From: Collinsella sp. TF05-9AC
Lineage (GTDB): Bacteria; Actinomycetota; Coriobacteriia; Coriobacteriales; Coriobacteriaceae
Length of the DNA stretch: 64,000 nucleotides
Direction: 5' to 3'
NCBI RefSeq assembly: GCF_003438495.1
Contig: NZ_QSSH01000001.1
Location: 82,807 to 146,806 of the forward strand
The notes under the pieces: model-generated
Seen by the model: the letters and a program-made list of their open reading frames with translations, nothing else
Database searches by the model: none
Told to the model about the DNA's origin: nothing
Program-made: the position numbers and the translations under genes
In this document: positions 9,272 through 18,074 of the stretch, in pieces
Layout of the letters: each line of letters begins with the position of its first letter
Numbering within the stretch: the stretch's first letter is position 1

Positions 9272-9301
9272 CTGCCAGCCCGCCGCCTGCCAGCCCGCCG
9301 C
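9272..9301. repeat. Perfect 15-bp tandem duplication
   Basis: The unit CTGCCAGCCCGCCGC occurs twice back to back in the gap between srtC and gatC. The remainder of the gap holds only the gatC promoter region. Confidence 0.8.
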
Positions 9302-9359
9302 CCTCGTTACGTTTTCGCTGCATTTAGGTAAAGCACCTGCTCCAAGCGGCGTTGCCTTG

Positions 9360-9365
9360 TATACT
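9360..9365 (+). promoter_or_regulatory. Candidate -10 box of gatCAB
   Basis: TATACT preceded by TTG lies 36 bases before the gatC start. No good -35 is seen at 16-18 bases, so it would be a -35-weak promoter. Confidence 0.4.
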
Positions 9366-9400
9366 AGAGCGGTTTAACTTTTATGCGGAAGGGAGCGCCT

Positions 9401-9712
9401 ATGGCACTCAGCGAGAAAGACGTGCGCGGCATCGCCGAGTACGCAAAGATCGCACTGACCGATGACGAGCTCACCCAGATGACGTCCTACCTGAACGACG
9501 CCGTCCAGATGCTCGAGCCCGTCTTGCAATATGACTTGCCCGACGTGGAGCCCACGTTCCATCCCATCGGAAGCCTGTCCAACGTGATGGGTGATGACCT
9601 GCGCGAGCCCGAGCGCGACCTGCCGCTCGACGTCGCACTCGAAAACGCCGGCAGCGCGCGCGACCGCTACTTCCGCGTGCCGTCCATTTTGGGAGAGGGG
9701 GAGAGCGAGTAA
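9401..9712 (+). CDS. gatC: Asp/Glu-tRNA amidotransferase subunit C
   Basis: 103 residues from ATG 9401, preceded by GGAAGGGAG. GatC is the small belt-like subunit that stabilises the GatA-GatB complex, which turns Glu-tRNA(Gln) (and Asp-tRNA(Asn)) into Gln-tRNA and Asn-tRNA. The family pattern is visible: an N-terminal helix (VRGIAEYAKIALTDDELTQMTSYLND), then a YDLPDVEPTFHP motif and the C-terminal LRED-like segment (DDLREPERDLPLDVALENAG). It is the first gene of a tightly coupled gatC-gatA-gatB operon: its TAA shares one base with the gatA ATG. A weak extended -10 lies upstream. Confidence 0.95.
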   Translation: MALSEKDVRGIAEYAKIALTDDELTQMTSYLNDAVQMLEPVLQYDLPDVEPTFHPIGSLSNVMGDDLREPERDLPLDVALENAGSARDRYFRVPSILGEGESE

Positions 9713-11226
9713 TGGCGCTAAGCTTCGATTCCCTTACCGCCGCCCAGATCGCCGCGGGCGTTGCCGCCGGCGACTTTACCGCTACCGAGGTGGCCAAGGC
9801 CTCTCTTGCCGCCATCGAGGCGCGCGAGGGCGGGGTCCAGGCATTCCTGCAGGTGGCGCCCGAGCTTGCGCTCGAGGCCGCCGCGCGCGTGGATGCCGAC
9901 CGTGCCGCCGGCAAGCCGCTGCCCCCGCTCGCGGGCGTGCCGCTAGCTATCAAGGACAACATGAACCTCGTGGGCACACGCACCACCTGCGCTTCCCGCA
10001 TGCTCGAGGACTACCAGAGCGTCTACACTGCCACCTGCGTCCAGCGCATGCTCGATGCCGGCTGCCTGCCCATGGGCAAGGCCAACATGGACGAGTTTGC
10101 CTTTGGCAGCTCTACCGAGAGCTCGGCGTTCCACCGCACCAACAACCCCTGGGATACCGAGCGCGTGCCCGGCGGCTCCTCGGGCGGCTCCGCTGCAGCC
10201 GTCGCCGCGGGCGAGGTCGCGCTCTCGCTGGGCTCGGACACCGGCGGCTCCATTCGCCAGCCGGCGTCGCTGTGCGGCGTGGTGGGCTTTAAACCCACGT
10301 ATGGCGCCGTGAGCCGTTACGGTGTGGTTGCCTTTGGCTCGTCGCTCGACCAGGTGGGCCCCTTTGGCCGCACGGTCGAGGATGTCGCGCTGGCCATGAA
10401 CGCGCTTACCGGCGCGGGCCACGATCCGTACGACTGCACCAGCCAGGATTGCGCCGTCGACTTTACCGAGCATCTCAACGACAGCATCGAGGGCAAGCGT
10501 GTGGGTATTATCCCCGCGTTTATGGAGGCCGAGGGCCTGACGCCCGAGGTCAAGGTCGCTGTTCAGCGCGCCGCCCAGGAGCTGCAGAACCAGGGCGCCG
10601 AGCTGGTCGAGGTCGACCTGCCGCACCTGGACGCCGCCATCGCCGCCTACTACGTCATCGGCCCGGCCGAGGCGTTCTCCAACCTGGCCCGCTTCGACGG
10701 CATTCGCTACGGCTATCAGGAGGAGGGCTGCGCCAACCTGTCCGACCAGAGCTCGCTCTCGCGTGCCCACGGCTTTGGCGCCGAGGCCAAGCGCCGTCAG
10801 ATGCTCGGCGCCTACCTGCTGAGCTCGGGCGTGTACGACAAGTATTACTACGCTGCGCAAAAGGCCCGCACGCTCATCACGCAGGACTACGACGCCGCGT
10901 ATGCCAAGGTGGACACCATCCTCATGCCCGCCTCGCCGCGCACGGCCTTTAAGTTTGGCGAGATCAGCGACCCCACGCAGATGTACCTTTCCGACCTGTA
11001 CACCATCTCGCTCAACATTTGCGGCAACGGTGGCATCTCGGTGCCGCTGGGCCTGGGCGAGGATACTCAGCTGCCCGTTTCTGCCCAGCTGGTTGGTCCG
11101 GCCTTCAAGGACCGTCAGCTGCTCACATTTGCCCGCGCCCTGGAGCGCGGCTTTGCCGATGCCGCCACGGGTGCGCCCGCGCTTTCCGTCGCGCCCGATT
11201 TTGCTGGGAAGGGAGGCGAGCTGTAA
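9712..11226 (+). CDS. gatA: Asp/Glu-tRNA amidotransferase subunit A
   Basis: 504 residues, usual for GatA. It is the amidase-signature subunit that releases ammonia from glutamine and channels it to GatB. The catalytic lysine is in LAIKDNM (about residue 79) and the cis-Ser/Ser-nucleophile pair is in the Gly/Ser-rich stretch PGGSSGGSAAAVAAG and SDTGGSIRQPASLCG. The start ATG overlaps the gatC stop by one base and the stop overlaps the gatB start by one base (TAATG both times), so translation is coupled across all three genes. Confidence 0.97.
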   Translation: MALSFDSLTAAQIAAGVAAGDFTATEVAKASLAAIEAREGGVQAFLQVAPELALEAAARVDADRAAGKPLPPLAGVPLAIKDNMNLVGTRTTCASRMLEDYQSVYTATCVQRMLDAGCLPMGKANMDEFAFGSSTESSAFHRTNNPWDTERVPGGSSGGSAAAVAAGEVALSLGSDTGGSIRQPASLCGVVGFKPTYGAVSRYGVVAFGSSLDQVGPFGRTVEDVALAMNALTGAGHDPYDCTSQDCAVDFTEHLNDSIEGKRVGIIPAFMEAEGLTPEVKVAVQRAAQELQNQGAELVEVDLPHLDAAIAAYYVIGPAEAFSNLARFDGIRYGYQEEGCANLSDQSSLSRAHGFGAEAKRRQMLGAYLLSSGVYDKYYYAAQKARTLITQDYDAAYAKVDTILMPASPRTAFKFGEISDPTQMYLSDLYTISLNICGNGGISVPLGLGEDTQLPVSAQLVGPAFKDRQLLTFARALERGFADAATGAPALSVAPDFAGKGGEL

Positions 11227-12902
11227 TGAAGGAGCTTTCCGAGGTCCTGCAGGATTGGGAGGCCGTGATCGGCCTGGAGATCCATACCGAGCTCACCGCA
11301 CTCGATACCAAGATGTTCTGCAACTGCAGGCTCAGCCACGATGACGAGCCCAACGCCAACGTGTGCCCGGTGTGCCTGGGCCTGCCCGGTGCGCTGCCGG
11401 TGCCCAACAAGCGCGCCATCGAGAGCATCGTCAAGGCGGGTCTGGCCACCAACTGCGAGATCCAGCGCCACTCGATGTTCTACCGCAAGCACTACTTCTA
11501 TCCCGATATGGCCAAGAACTTCCAGACCACGCAGGGTCCGGTCGCCTTTGCCATGTACGGTCACCTGGATCTGGACGTGACCGGTCGCGGTGCCGCCGAG
11601 CGTCCCGACTGCGCGTTTGGTGAGGCCGAGGCCCAGAGCCTGGCGAGCGCTTCGGCCAACGCCGAGGGCCTGTCCACGTCCATGACGTCGACCATGCGCG
11701 AGGGCAACCAGCGCGCCGGCCATCTGGCCAGCTATGACGCGTCCAACCTGCAGATGCCCGAGCGTCGCGAGGATGGTTCCTACACGGTGCCCATCCGCAT
11801 CCTGCGCATCCACATGGAGGAGGACGCCGCCAAGATGGTCCACGTGGGCGGCGCCGAGGGCCGCATTACCGCCGCGGCCGAGTCGCTCGTCGACTACAAC
11901 CGCTGTGGCACGCCTTTGATTGAGCTCGTGACTGAGCCCGACTTGCGTACGCCCGAGGAAGCGCGCCTGTTTATGGAAAAGCTCCGTCGCATCTTTGTAA
12001 CGCTGGGCATTTCGGACTGCTCCATGGAGAAGGGCTCCATGCGCTGCGACGGCAACGTGTCACTGCGGCGCCGCGGCGAGACCAAGCTGGGCACCAAGAC
12101 CGAGCTCAAGAACCTCAACTCGTTTAAGAGTCTGCATGATGGCCTTGCCTACGAGATCTGCCGTCAGGCTGAGGTGCTCGAGGAGGGCGGCATCATCTAT
12201 CAGGAGACCCGCCACTGGGAGCCCAGCCGCAAGCGCACCGTGGTCATGCGCGTTAAGGAAACGGCCGACGACTACCGTTTGTTCCCCGACCCCGATCTGG
12301 CGCCGTTCGACCTGGACGACGAGTTCATCGACCGCTGCCGTGGCGAGATCCCCGAGCTGCCCGATGCCAAGCGCGTCCGTTTTGAGGCCGACTTTGGCAT
12401 TAAGGCGGCCGATGCCGAGCAGATTGCCGGCGACCCCGAGTTTGCCGACTTCTTTGAGGCCGCTGCTGCCGGAATGGCCGGTAAGGAGGCCCAGACGGTC
12501 GCGAACCTGCTGGTGAACGAGATGATCGCCTATCTTAAGAGTGCGGGCGTCTCGCTGACAGAGTCCGGTATCGCGCCGGCTCAAGTGGCGGCTCTTGCCA
12601 AGCTGCTGGCGACCGATGCCATCAGCTCCAACCAGGCTCACGAGGTCTTTGAGGCTATGGCTCAGACCGGCGATGACCCCAACAAGATCGTCGACGAGCG
12701 TGGTATGCGTCAGGTGAGCGATGCCGGCGCGCTGCAGCCGATCGTGGACGAAGTGCTGGCAAACTGTGCCGATCAGGCGCAGCAGTATCGTGACGGCAAC
12801 CAGAAGGTCATCGGCTTTTTGGTGGGCCAGTGCATGAAGGCGAGCCGCGGCAAGGGCAACCCGAAACTCTTCAACGAGTTGCTGAGAACGTCGCTCTCGT
12901 AG
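11226..12902 (+). CDS. gatB: Asp/Glu-tRNA amidotransferase subunit B
   Basis: 558 residues from ATG 11226, which overlaps the gatA stop; the longer in-frame opening from 11019 lies inside gatA. GatB binds the misacylated tRNA, activates the glutamyl side chain with ATP and adds ammonia. Diagnostic stretches are VIGLEIHTEL at the N-terminus, the Zn-site region CNCRLSHDDEPNANVCPVCLG, FYPDMAKNFQ(T)T and the Yqey-like C-terminal tail domain (VNEMIAYLKSAG to the end). It is longer than the ~480-residue average, through insertions such as the Ser/Ala-rich segment near residue 140. With GatCA it implies no separate GlnRS route is needed. Confidence 0.97.
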   Translation: MKELSEVLQDWEAVIGLEIHTELTALDTKMFCNCRLSHDDEPNANVCPVCLGLPGALPVPNKRAIESIVKAGLATNCEIQRHSMFYRKHYFYPDMAKNFQTTQGPVAFAMYGHLDLDVTGRGAAERPDCAFGEAEAQSLASASANAEGLSTSMTSTMREGNQRAGHLASYDASNLQMPERREDGSYTVPIRILRIHMEEDAAKMVHVGGAEGRITAAAESLVDYNRCGTPLIELVTEPDLRTPEEARLFMEKLRRIFVTLGISDCSMEKGSMRCDGNVSLRRRGETKLGTKTELKNLNSFKSLHDGLAYEICRQAEVLEEGGIIYQETRHWEPSRKRTVVMRVKETADDYRLFPDPDLAPFDLDDEFIDRCRGEIPELPDAKRVRFEADFGIKAADAEQIAGDPEFADFFEAAAAGMAGKEAQTVANLLVNEMIAYLKSAGVSLTESGIAPAQVAALAKLLATDAISSNQAHEVFEAMAQTGDDPNKIVDERGMRQVSDAGALQPIVDEVLANCADQAQQYRDGNQKVIGFLVGQCMKASRGKGNPKLFNELLRTSLS

Positions 12903-12908
12903 CTGCGA

Positions 12909-13051
12909 GGCCGGGGAAGCTCCGAGTCGCCGGGGTATTTCCTCCAAATTTCAAACAGTCCTATGCAAGACGAAGGCCACATTTAGTGGCCTTCTTTGCA
13001 TGCGGAACTCATTTGGAGCAAACACCCCGGCGACTCGGAGCTTCCCCGGCC
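12909..13051. repeat. 143-bp nested palindrome (28-bp perfect arms, inner terminator hairpin)
   Basis: The outer arms 12909-12936 and 13024-13051 are perfect reverse complements over 28 bases (GGCCGGGGAAGCTCCGAGTC...). Inside them CTCCAAAT/ATTTGGAG and ATGCAA/TTGCAT pair again, and the centre is GAAGGCCAC-ATTTA-GTGGCCTTC plus TTT (12972-12994). It starts 7 bases after gatB and precedes the convergent araC-type gene. A second element with the same plan but other sequence is at 33408-33541. Confidence 0.85.
12972..12997. terminator. Inner terminator hairpin after gatB
   Basis: A 9-bp perfect stem GAAGGCCAC / GTGGCCTTC with an ATTTA loop and three Ts, at the centre of the nested palindrome. It can serve gatB and probably also the convergent regulator gene. 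Confidence 0.65.
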
Positions 13052-13126
13052 AGACGACTCGGCCGTTCGGGTCAGGTAGGCTGAATTGAATTTGGTGAAT
13101 GAGGGCGCCGTTGGCGCCCTCATTCT

Positions 13127-14131
13127 TTATATATGTTGGGAACGCCAGGTGGTGGGGGTGGTGCCGGTGTATTGTTTGAAGGCTTGGGTGAAGGCGGCCT
13201 GCTGAGGGTAGCCTAGGCGCTCTGCTACCTGCGCTATCGTGAGCGCGCTATCGGCCAAAAGGTCCTGTGCTCGCTCCATACGGCGTCTGCGAATGTAGGC
13301 GCCCAGGGACTCGCCAGTTTGGGCCTTAAAGGTGGCGCATAGTTTGGAGCGGCTTGTGTAGAGCCTCTCGGCCACCTCGTTGATACCCACACGTCTGCCT
13401 TTGTCGAGCGCGCGCTCAATCATTGCCGTTGCTTCTTCGGCAATGGTTATGCTGACGCGTGTGCCTGCCGCCTGCCGCGCCTGCTTGTGGGCCGCGCACG
13501 AACAGGCGAGCTCCGCGACCATGATCTCCACGATGCCCTGCATATAGACGTGTCCGCCTACGGTGCGGGCGCGGTCCTCGTTAATCCGGCGCAGCGTGTG
13601 GCAGATGGCAGACGTCGCTTCCTCGTGCCATGGCTCGGCAAACGCCTCAAAGATTCCCACGAACTCGGTGGGATAGCGGTGTTCCAGTTCGTCAAAATAT
13701 CCAGGCAAAAAGAGCACCGAGCGCGAGTGATAGAGCTGCCCCGCAAACAGCGGGCTTAATTCCTCGCCACAGCTATCTTGAATAAAGCTGCAAACGGCAT
13801 TGTTTGGCCACGGTCCATGCAATGGTTTAAGGTTCGCGGGCGTTATGCCAGCCTCGGGCATGCATGCAAGTGTGGGCGCGCTGACCTCGCTCACGCAGGC
13901 GTATGGCTCGGGTGTGTATTCGGCCAGGTGCATATCGTGCGTCGGGGTTATGAAATGCTCCATGACGATGCAGGCGGGGGAGAGGGGCATGATCCATGCG
14001 CGTCCGTGTGCCCGATCGTTTGCCACCTCGCCGGTAAAGACAGCGCCCTTGCCGGAAAGCTCCAGGCCAAACTGCTCAAACTGTGGTGCGTAGAGCTCGG
14101 TTATGTCGGTTGCTGCCCGCTGTATTTGCAA
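13127..14131 (-). CDS. AraC-family transcriptional regulator
   Basis: 334 residues from a TTG at 14131, chosen because GGAAAGGGA lies 5-6 bases before it and no other start is near. The last ~100 residues form the AraC/XylS double helix-turn-helix: GINEVAERLYTSRSKLCATFKAQTGESLGAYIRRRRMERAQDLL and the second motif TIAQVAERLGYPQQAAFTQAFKQYTGTTP (shown as two neighbouring motifs). The N-terminal ~220 residues are an unrecognised sensor. It is divergent from two ABC genes, with a dyad at 14170-14198 between them. This layout matches YbtA beside ybtPQ, where an AraC regulator controls siderophore uptake, so control of the neighbouring transporter is likely, in response to an unknown ligand. Confidence 0.88.
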   Translation of the reverse strand: MQIQRAATDITELYAPQFEQFGLELSGKGAVFTGEVANDRAHGRAWIMPLSPACIVMEHFITPTHDMHLAEYTPEPYACVSEVSAPTLACMPEAGITPANLKPLHGPWPNNAVCSFIQDSCGEELSPLFAGQLYHSRSVLFLPGYFDELEHRYPTEFVGIFEAFAEPWHEEATSAICHTLRRINEDRARTVGGHVYMQGIVEIMVAELACSCAAHKQARQAAGTRVSITIAEEATAMIERALDKGRRVGINEVAERLYTSRSKLCATFKAQTGESLGAYIRRRRMERAQDLLADSALTIAQVAERLGYPQQAAFTQAFKQYTGTTPTTWRSQHI

Positions 14132-14169
14132 AAGCGTCCCTTTCCTTTGCAGAAATGTCCACGCCTGGC

Positions 14170-14198
14170 TTGATTGTGAGCCATGGCTAACACATCAA
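14170..14198. promoter_or_regulatory. Imperfect dyad between araC-type gene and ABC genes
   Basis: The 29-base stretch TTGATTGTGAGCC-ATGG-CTAACACATCAA (shown in parts) is an imperfect palindrome centred on CCATGG. It lies in the 114-base divergent gap and is a candidate operator for the regulator at 13127-14131. Confidence 0.45.
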
Positions 14199-14245
14199 TG
14201 ATAAGTTCATTACGGTTAACTCTCAAGCCGTTAGAAAGGAATCTC

Positions 14246-16072
14246 ATGGCAAAGGAATCAAAAAGGGAAGGTGGAGGCATCGGCGAGTTGCTCGCGTATG
14301 CCGGTGACCGCAAATTCCTAACGTATTTGGGCATGGCGCTCTCGGCGCTCTCGCAGCTTCTGAGCTTTGGCCCGTACGCGTGCATTTGGCTTGTCGCGCG
14401 CGATCTGATCGCCGTGGCGCCCAACTGGAGCGAAGCCACTAACATCGCGATGTACGGTTGGTGGGCCGTGGGTTTTGCCCTGGCAAGCATCGTAGCTTAT
14501 TTCGTCGGGCTCATGTGCACGCATCTGTCCGCGTTTCGCTGCGCGTCCAATATCCGTAAGGCTACGAGCGAGCACCTGCTTAAGTTGCCGCTCGGCTACT
14601 TCGACACGCATGCCACCGGCGAGCTGCGCCGCATTGTAGACGGGTGCGCCGCCTCCACCGAGACTTTGCTCGCACACATGCTGCCCGATATCGCAGGCGC
14701 CGTCGCCATGATCGTGGGCTTGCTCGTGCTGCTTTTCGCCCTCGATTGGCGCTTGGGCGCGGCATGCCTCATCTCGGTGGCCATTTCGTTTGGCGCCATG
14801 GCCACCATGATGGGCGGCAAAGGCGCCGAGTTCATGAAGGCCTACATGGGAGCGCTGGTCAAGATGAACAAGACCGGCACCGAATACGTACGAGGCATCC
14901 CCGTGGTCAAGGTGTTTCAGCAGACGGTCTACTCCTTTAAGGCCTTCCACGATGCGATCGCCGAATACGCCGACATGGCGCAAAACTATGCGGGCACGTT
15001 CTGCCGAGGTCCGCAGGTGCTCAACCTTACCGCGCTCAATGGCCTTGTGGCATTCCTGTTGCCCGTGGCGTTGCTGTTGGCGCCGGGCGAGACGGACTTC
15101 GCGCATTTTATGACCAACTTCACGTTTTACGCGATATTTTCGGCCGTGGTACCGACGGCCATGACCAAGCTCATGTTTGTGGGCGAGGCCTCTCAGGTGA
15201 GTGCCGATTCGCTGGCTCGCATCCGAAGCGTTATGGAGTCCGAACAGCTCCCGGTGCCCGTTCAGCCTAGGCGTCCTGTTGACAGCGACGTGCGATTTGA
15301 GGACGTGAGCTTTACGTACGAGGGTGCCGAAGCACCTGCCGTTAGCCATGTGAGTTTTAGCGTTCCCGCTGGCAGCACCCTCGCCCTGGTGGGTCCCTCG
15401 GGTGGCGGTAAGTCAACCTGCGCAAGCCTGATCCCGCGTTTTTGGGATGTTTCCTCGGGTCGAGTGCTCGTAGGCGGTGTGGACGTTCGCGATATGGATC
15501 CGCACGAGCTTATGGACCAGGTCGCCTTCGTGTTCCAGACCAACCAGCTGTTCCGGCAAACACTTGCCGATAACGTGCGCGCCTCCAAGCCTACGGCCAC
15601 TGACGACGAAGTGCGTGCGGCCCTCTCCGCAGCTCAGTGCGACGACATTGTGGCCAAGCTCCCACAGGGTATCAATACCATGCTCGGCGCCGGCGGAGCA
15701 TATCTTTCGGGCGGCGAGGTCCAGCGCGTGGCACTCGCCCGCGCGATCCTTAAAGACGCGCCTATCGTGGTGCTCGATGAGGCCACGGCGTTTGCCGATC
15801 CCGAGAACGAGGCGCTCATCCAGCGCGCCTTTAGCAAGCTGGCGGCGGGTCGCACGGTCATTATGATTGCGCACCGACTCTCGACTGTAGTGGGCGCAGA
15901 CCAAATCGTGGTGCTCAACCGGGGCAGCGTGCAGGGGTCGGGCACCCATGCCGAGCTGCTGTCCCAAAATGGTCTGTATGCCAAGATGTGGGCCGAATAC
16001 GAACAGGCTGCGAGCTGGAAAATCACTGCAGCGACCGCGGATGCCGCCGTCACGAAGGGAGGCGAGGCCTAA
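14246..16072 (+). CDS. ABC transporter, fused permease/ATPase (YbtP-like half)
   Basis: 608 residues from ATG 14246 behind AGAAAGGA; in-frame ATGs further upstream lack a ribosome site. The N-terminal half carries six predicted membrane helices of an exporter-fold domain; the C-terminal half is an ATPase with Walker A GPSGGGKST, signature YLSGGEVQRVALARA, and Walker B VVLDEATAFADPENE. The AFADPENE version of the D-loop, in place of ASLD/SALD, is typical of the siderophore-importing YbtPQ/IrtAB branch of exporter-fold ABC proteins. It works as a heterodimer with the next gene, which begins directly after its stop codon. A divergent AraC-type regulator supports a nutrient-responsive importer, perhaps for iron chelates. 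Drug export is the main alternative. Confidence 0.88.
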   Translation: MAKESKREGGGIGELLAYAGDRKFLTYLGMALSALSQLLSFGPYACIWLVARDLIAVAPNWSEATNIAMYGWWAVGFALASIVAYFVGLMCTHLSAFRCASNIRKATSEHLLKLPLGYFDTHATGELRRIVDGCAASTETLLAHMLPDIAGAVAMIVGLLVLLFALDWRLGAACLISVAISFGAMATMMGGKGAEFMKAYMGALVKMNKTGTEYVRGIPVVKVFQQTVYSFKAFHDAIAEYADMAQNYAGTFCRGPQVLNLTALNGLVAFLLPVALLLAPGETDFAHFMTNFTFYAIFSAVVPTAMTKLMFVGEASQVSADSLARIRSVMESEQLPVPVQPRRPVDSDVRFEDVSFTYEGAEAPAVSHVSFSVPAGSTLALVGPSGGGKSTCASLIPRFWDVSSGRVLVGGVDVRDMDPHELMDQVAFVFQTNQLFRQTLADNVRASKPTATDDEVRAALSAAQCDDIVAKLPQGINTMLGAGGAYLSGGEVQRVALARAILKDAPIVVLDEATAFADPENEALIQRAFSKLAAGRTVIMIAHRLSTVVGADQIVVLNRGSVQGSGTHAELLSQNGLYAKMWAEYEQAASWKITAATADAAVTKGGEA

Positions 16073-17830
16073 ATGTTCGCCTCATTCCAAAAGAAGTATT
16101 TCCTATCCGATAAAGGCGTCGCCGGCGTAAAACGCGGCATTTTCTGGACCACGCTCACCAATCTCATTACCATGGCCGGCATGGGCTTTTTATTCCTGGT
16201 TATGGCCGGCTTTGTCGAGCATCTCGCCAGCGGGGCTGACCTGCCGGATGCCCTGCCGATCGTGGGCGGCCTCCTGGTCTTTTTCGTGTTGCTCTTTGCC
16301 TCTAACTGGCAGCAGTATTACTACACCTACTGCATCTTTTACGAGGAGTGCGGCAAGCAGCGTATGGAGATCGCCGAGCGCTTGCGCAAACTGCCGCTGT
16401 CGTTTTTCGGTCGTCGTGATCTGGCCGATTTAACCGAGACCATCATGGGCGACGTCCAGGCCATGGAGCACGCCTACAGCCACGTGCTGGGAGAGCTTTG
16501 GGGTGCCATCATCGCAAGCGCCATTGTGTTCGTGGCGTCGCTGTTCTTTTGCTGGCAGCTGGCGATTGCGGCGTTTTGGAGCGTTCCCGTGGCCTTTGCC
16601 GTGCTGTATCTAACACGCGGCCCCATGACTCCGGTGTTCGATCGCGTGCGCGCCGAGAAGGTCAAGGTTACCGAGGCTATTCAAGAGACGCTCGACTGCG
16701 TTCGCGAGATCCGCGCCACCAACCAGGAGGCCCATTATCTTGAGGGTCTCAACGGCGTGATCGATGCCGAGGAGCGTGAGACCACCAAGGGCGAGCTCGC
16801 TAACGGGCTTTTGGTCAACTCCGCCTTTGCCATCCTGCGCCTGGGGATTGCCACCACGTTGGTCACGGGCGCCGCGATGGTCGCCTCCGGGCAGGTCGAC
16901 TTTTTGGTGATGTTTGCCTTCCTGCTTATGGTGAGCCGTATCTATGCACCTTTTGACCAGGCGTTAATGCTAATGTCCGAGCTGTTTGCCGCCGAGTCCT
17001 CTGCCAAGCGCATGCGTTCCATCATGGAAGAGCCTGTGGCGCGGGGCAGCGAGAAATTTGAGCCCGTGGGCCACGATGTGGTGTTCGATCACGTGGCATT
17101 TGGCTATGGTGCGGGCGAGGATGGCCGTGCCGGCGAGAAAGTTCTTACCGATGTGAGCTTTACCGCCAAGGAAGGCGAGGTCACGGCACTGGTCGGTCCT
17201 TCGGGTTCCGGTAAGTCTACGGTGAGCCGCCTGGCCGCGCGCTTTTGGGATGCCACCGCGGGCAAGGTTACCGTGGGTGGCGTGGATGTTGCGAGCGTTG
17301 ATCCCGAGGTGCTGCTGCGTGATTATGCCATTGTGTTCCAAGACGTGCTGCTCTTTGACGATACGGTGATGGGAAACATCCGCCTCGGGCGTCGTGATGC
17401 CACCGATGAGGAAGTGCTTGCGGCTGCGCGTGCCGCCAACTGCGACGAGTTCGTGAACCGCATGCCGCAGGGCTACGACACCATGATCGGAGAGAACGGC
17501 TCCAAGCTGTCCGGCGGTGAGCGTCAACGCATCTCTATCGCCCGTGCGCTGCTCAAAGACGCGCCCATCGTCCTTTTGGACGAGGCCACGGCGAGCTTGG
17601 ATGTGGAGAACGAGACCGTGGTACAGCAGGCACTCTCCCGTCTGCTTACAGGTAAGACGGTTATCGTTATTGCCCACCGTATGCGTACGGTGGAAAATGC
17701 CGACAAAATCGTTGTACTCAAGGATGGTGTGGTTGCCGAGCAGGGCACTCCGGCGCAGCTCAAGGCAGCAGGTGGAGAATTCGCCCGCATGGTTGCGCTG
17801 CAAAAGGAAGCGGCTGACTGGCAGCTGTAG
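16073..17830 (+). CDS. ABC transporter, fused permease/ATPase (YbtQ-like half)
   Basis: 585 residues. The ATG follows the previous gene's TAA with no gap, and GGGAGGCGAGG is the ribosome site. The architecture is a six-helix exporter-type membrane domain then an ATPase with Walker A GPSGSGKST, signature KLSGGERQRISIARA and Walker B IVLLDEATASLDVENE. The canonical ASLD D-loop differs from the AFAD of its partner, as in asymmetric heterodimers of this group. No substrate-binding protein gene lies nearby, which also fits an exporter-fold transporter rather than a classical importer. A REP-like hairpin follows the stop. Confidence 0.88.
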   Translation: MFASFQKKYFLSDKGVAGVKRGIFWTTLTNLITMAGMGFLFLVMAGFVEHLASGADLPDALPIVGGLLVFFVLLFASNWQQYYYTYCIFYEECGKQRMEIAERLRKLPLSFFGRRDLADLTETIMGDVQAMEHAYSHVLGELWGAIIASAIVFVASLFFCWQLAIAAFWSVPVAFAVLYLTRGPMTPVFDRVRAEKVKVTEAIQETLDCVREIRATNQEAHYLEGLNGVIDAEERETTKGELANGLLVNSAFAILRLGIATTLVTGAAMVASGQVDFLVMFAFLLMVSRIYAPFDQALMLMSELFAAESSAKRMRSIMEEPVARGSEKFEPVGHDVVFDHVAFGYGAGEDGRAGEKVLTDVSFTAKEGEVTALVGPSGSGKSTVSRLAARFWDATAGKVTVGGVDVASVDPEVLLRDYAIVFQDVLLFDDTVMGNIRLGRRDATDEEVLAAARAANCDEFVNRMPQGYDTMIGENGSKLSGGERQRISIARALLKDAPIVLLDEATASLDVENETVVQQALSRLLTGKTVIVIAHRMRTVENADKIVVLKDGVVAEQGTPAQLKAAGGEFARMVALQKEAADWQL

Positions 17831-17840
17831 GACTGTGGCA

Positions 17841-17888
17841 AAGGGACTGTCCCTAATGTGACAAAGGGACAGTCCCTTCGTCACATTA
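17841..17888. repeat. REP-like double hairpin (GGGACTGTCCC family)
   Basis: AAGGGACTGTCCC (17841-17853) pairs with GGGACAGTCCCTT (17866-17878), and TAATGTGAC (17854-17862) pairs with GTCACATTA (17880-17888). The interlocked pairs allow two alternative folds. It is related in core (GGGACAG / CTGTCCC) to the hairpin at 42548. Confidence 0.7.
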
Positions 17889-17917
17889 TGGTGATGGTGG
17901 AAATCGAAGGTGAATAC

Positions 17918-18074
17918 TTTTCCGCGAAGTGAACGACCTTATTTGGACCCCTGAAACATCGACACCTTTTGGGCTCTGTTTCCTGCGGTTTTGTCGAGTT
18001 TTTCCTGCGGTTTTGTTGCCAAAAAATGCGGATGCTTCAGGGGTCCGATTTTGCTCGTTCACTTCTCGGGAAAA
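17918..18074. mobile_element. 157-bp MITE-like element with ~45-bp imperfect terminal inverted repeats
   Basis: The left end (TTTTCCGCGAAGTGAACGA, then GGACCCCTGAA) reappears reversed at the right end (TTCAGGGGTCC, then TCGTTCACTTCTCGGGAAAA). Between them TTTCCTGCGGTTTTGT occurs twice (17979-17994 and 18001-18016). It has no coding capacity. It accounts for most of the 485-bp gap before the metal-ATPase operon. Confidence 0.6.
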
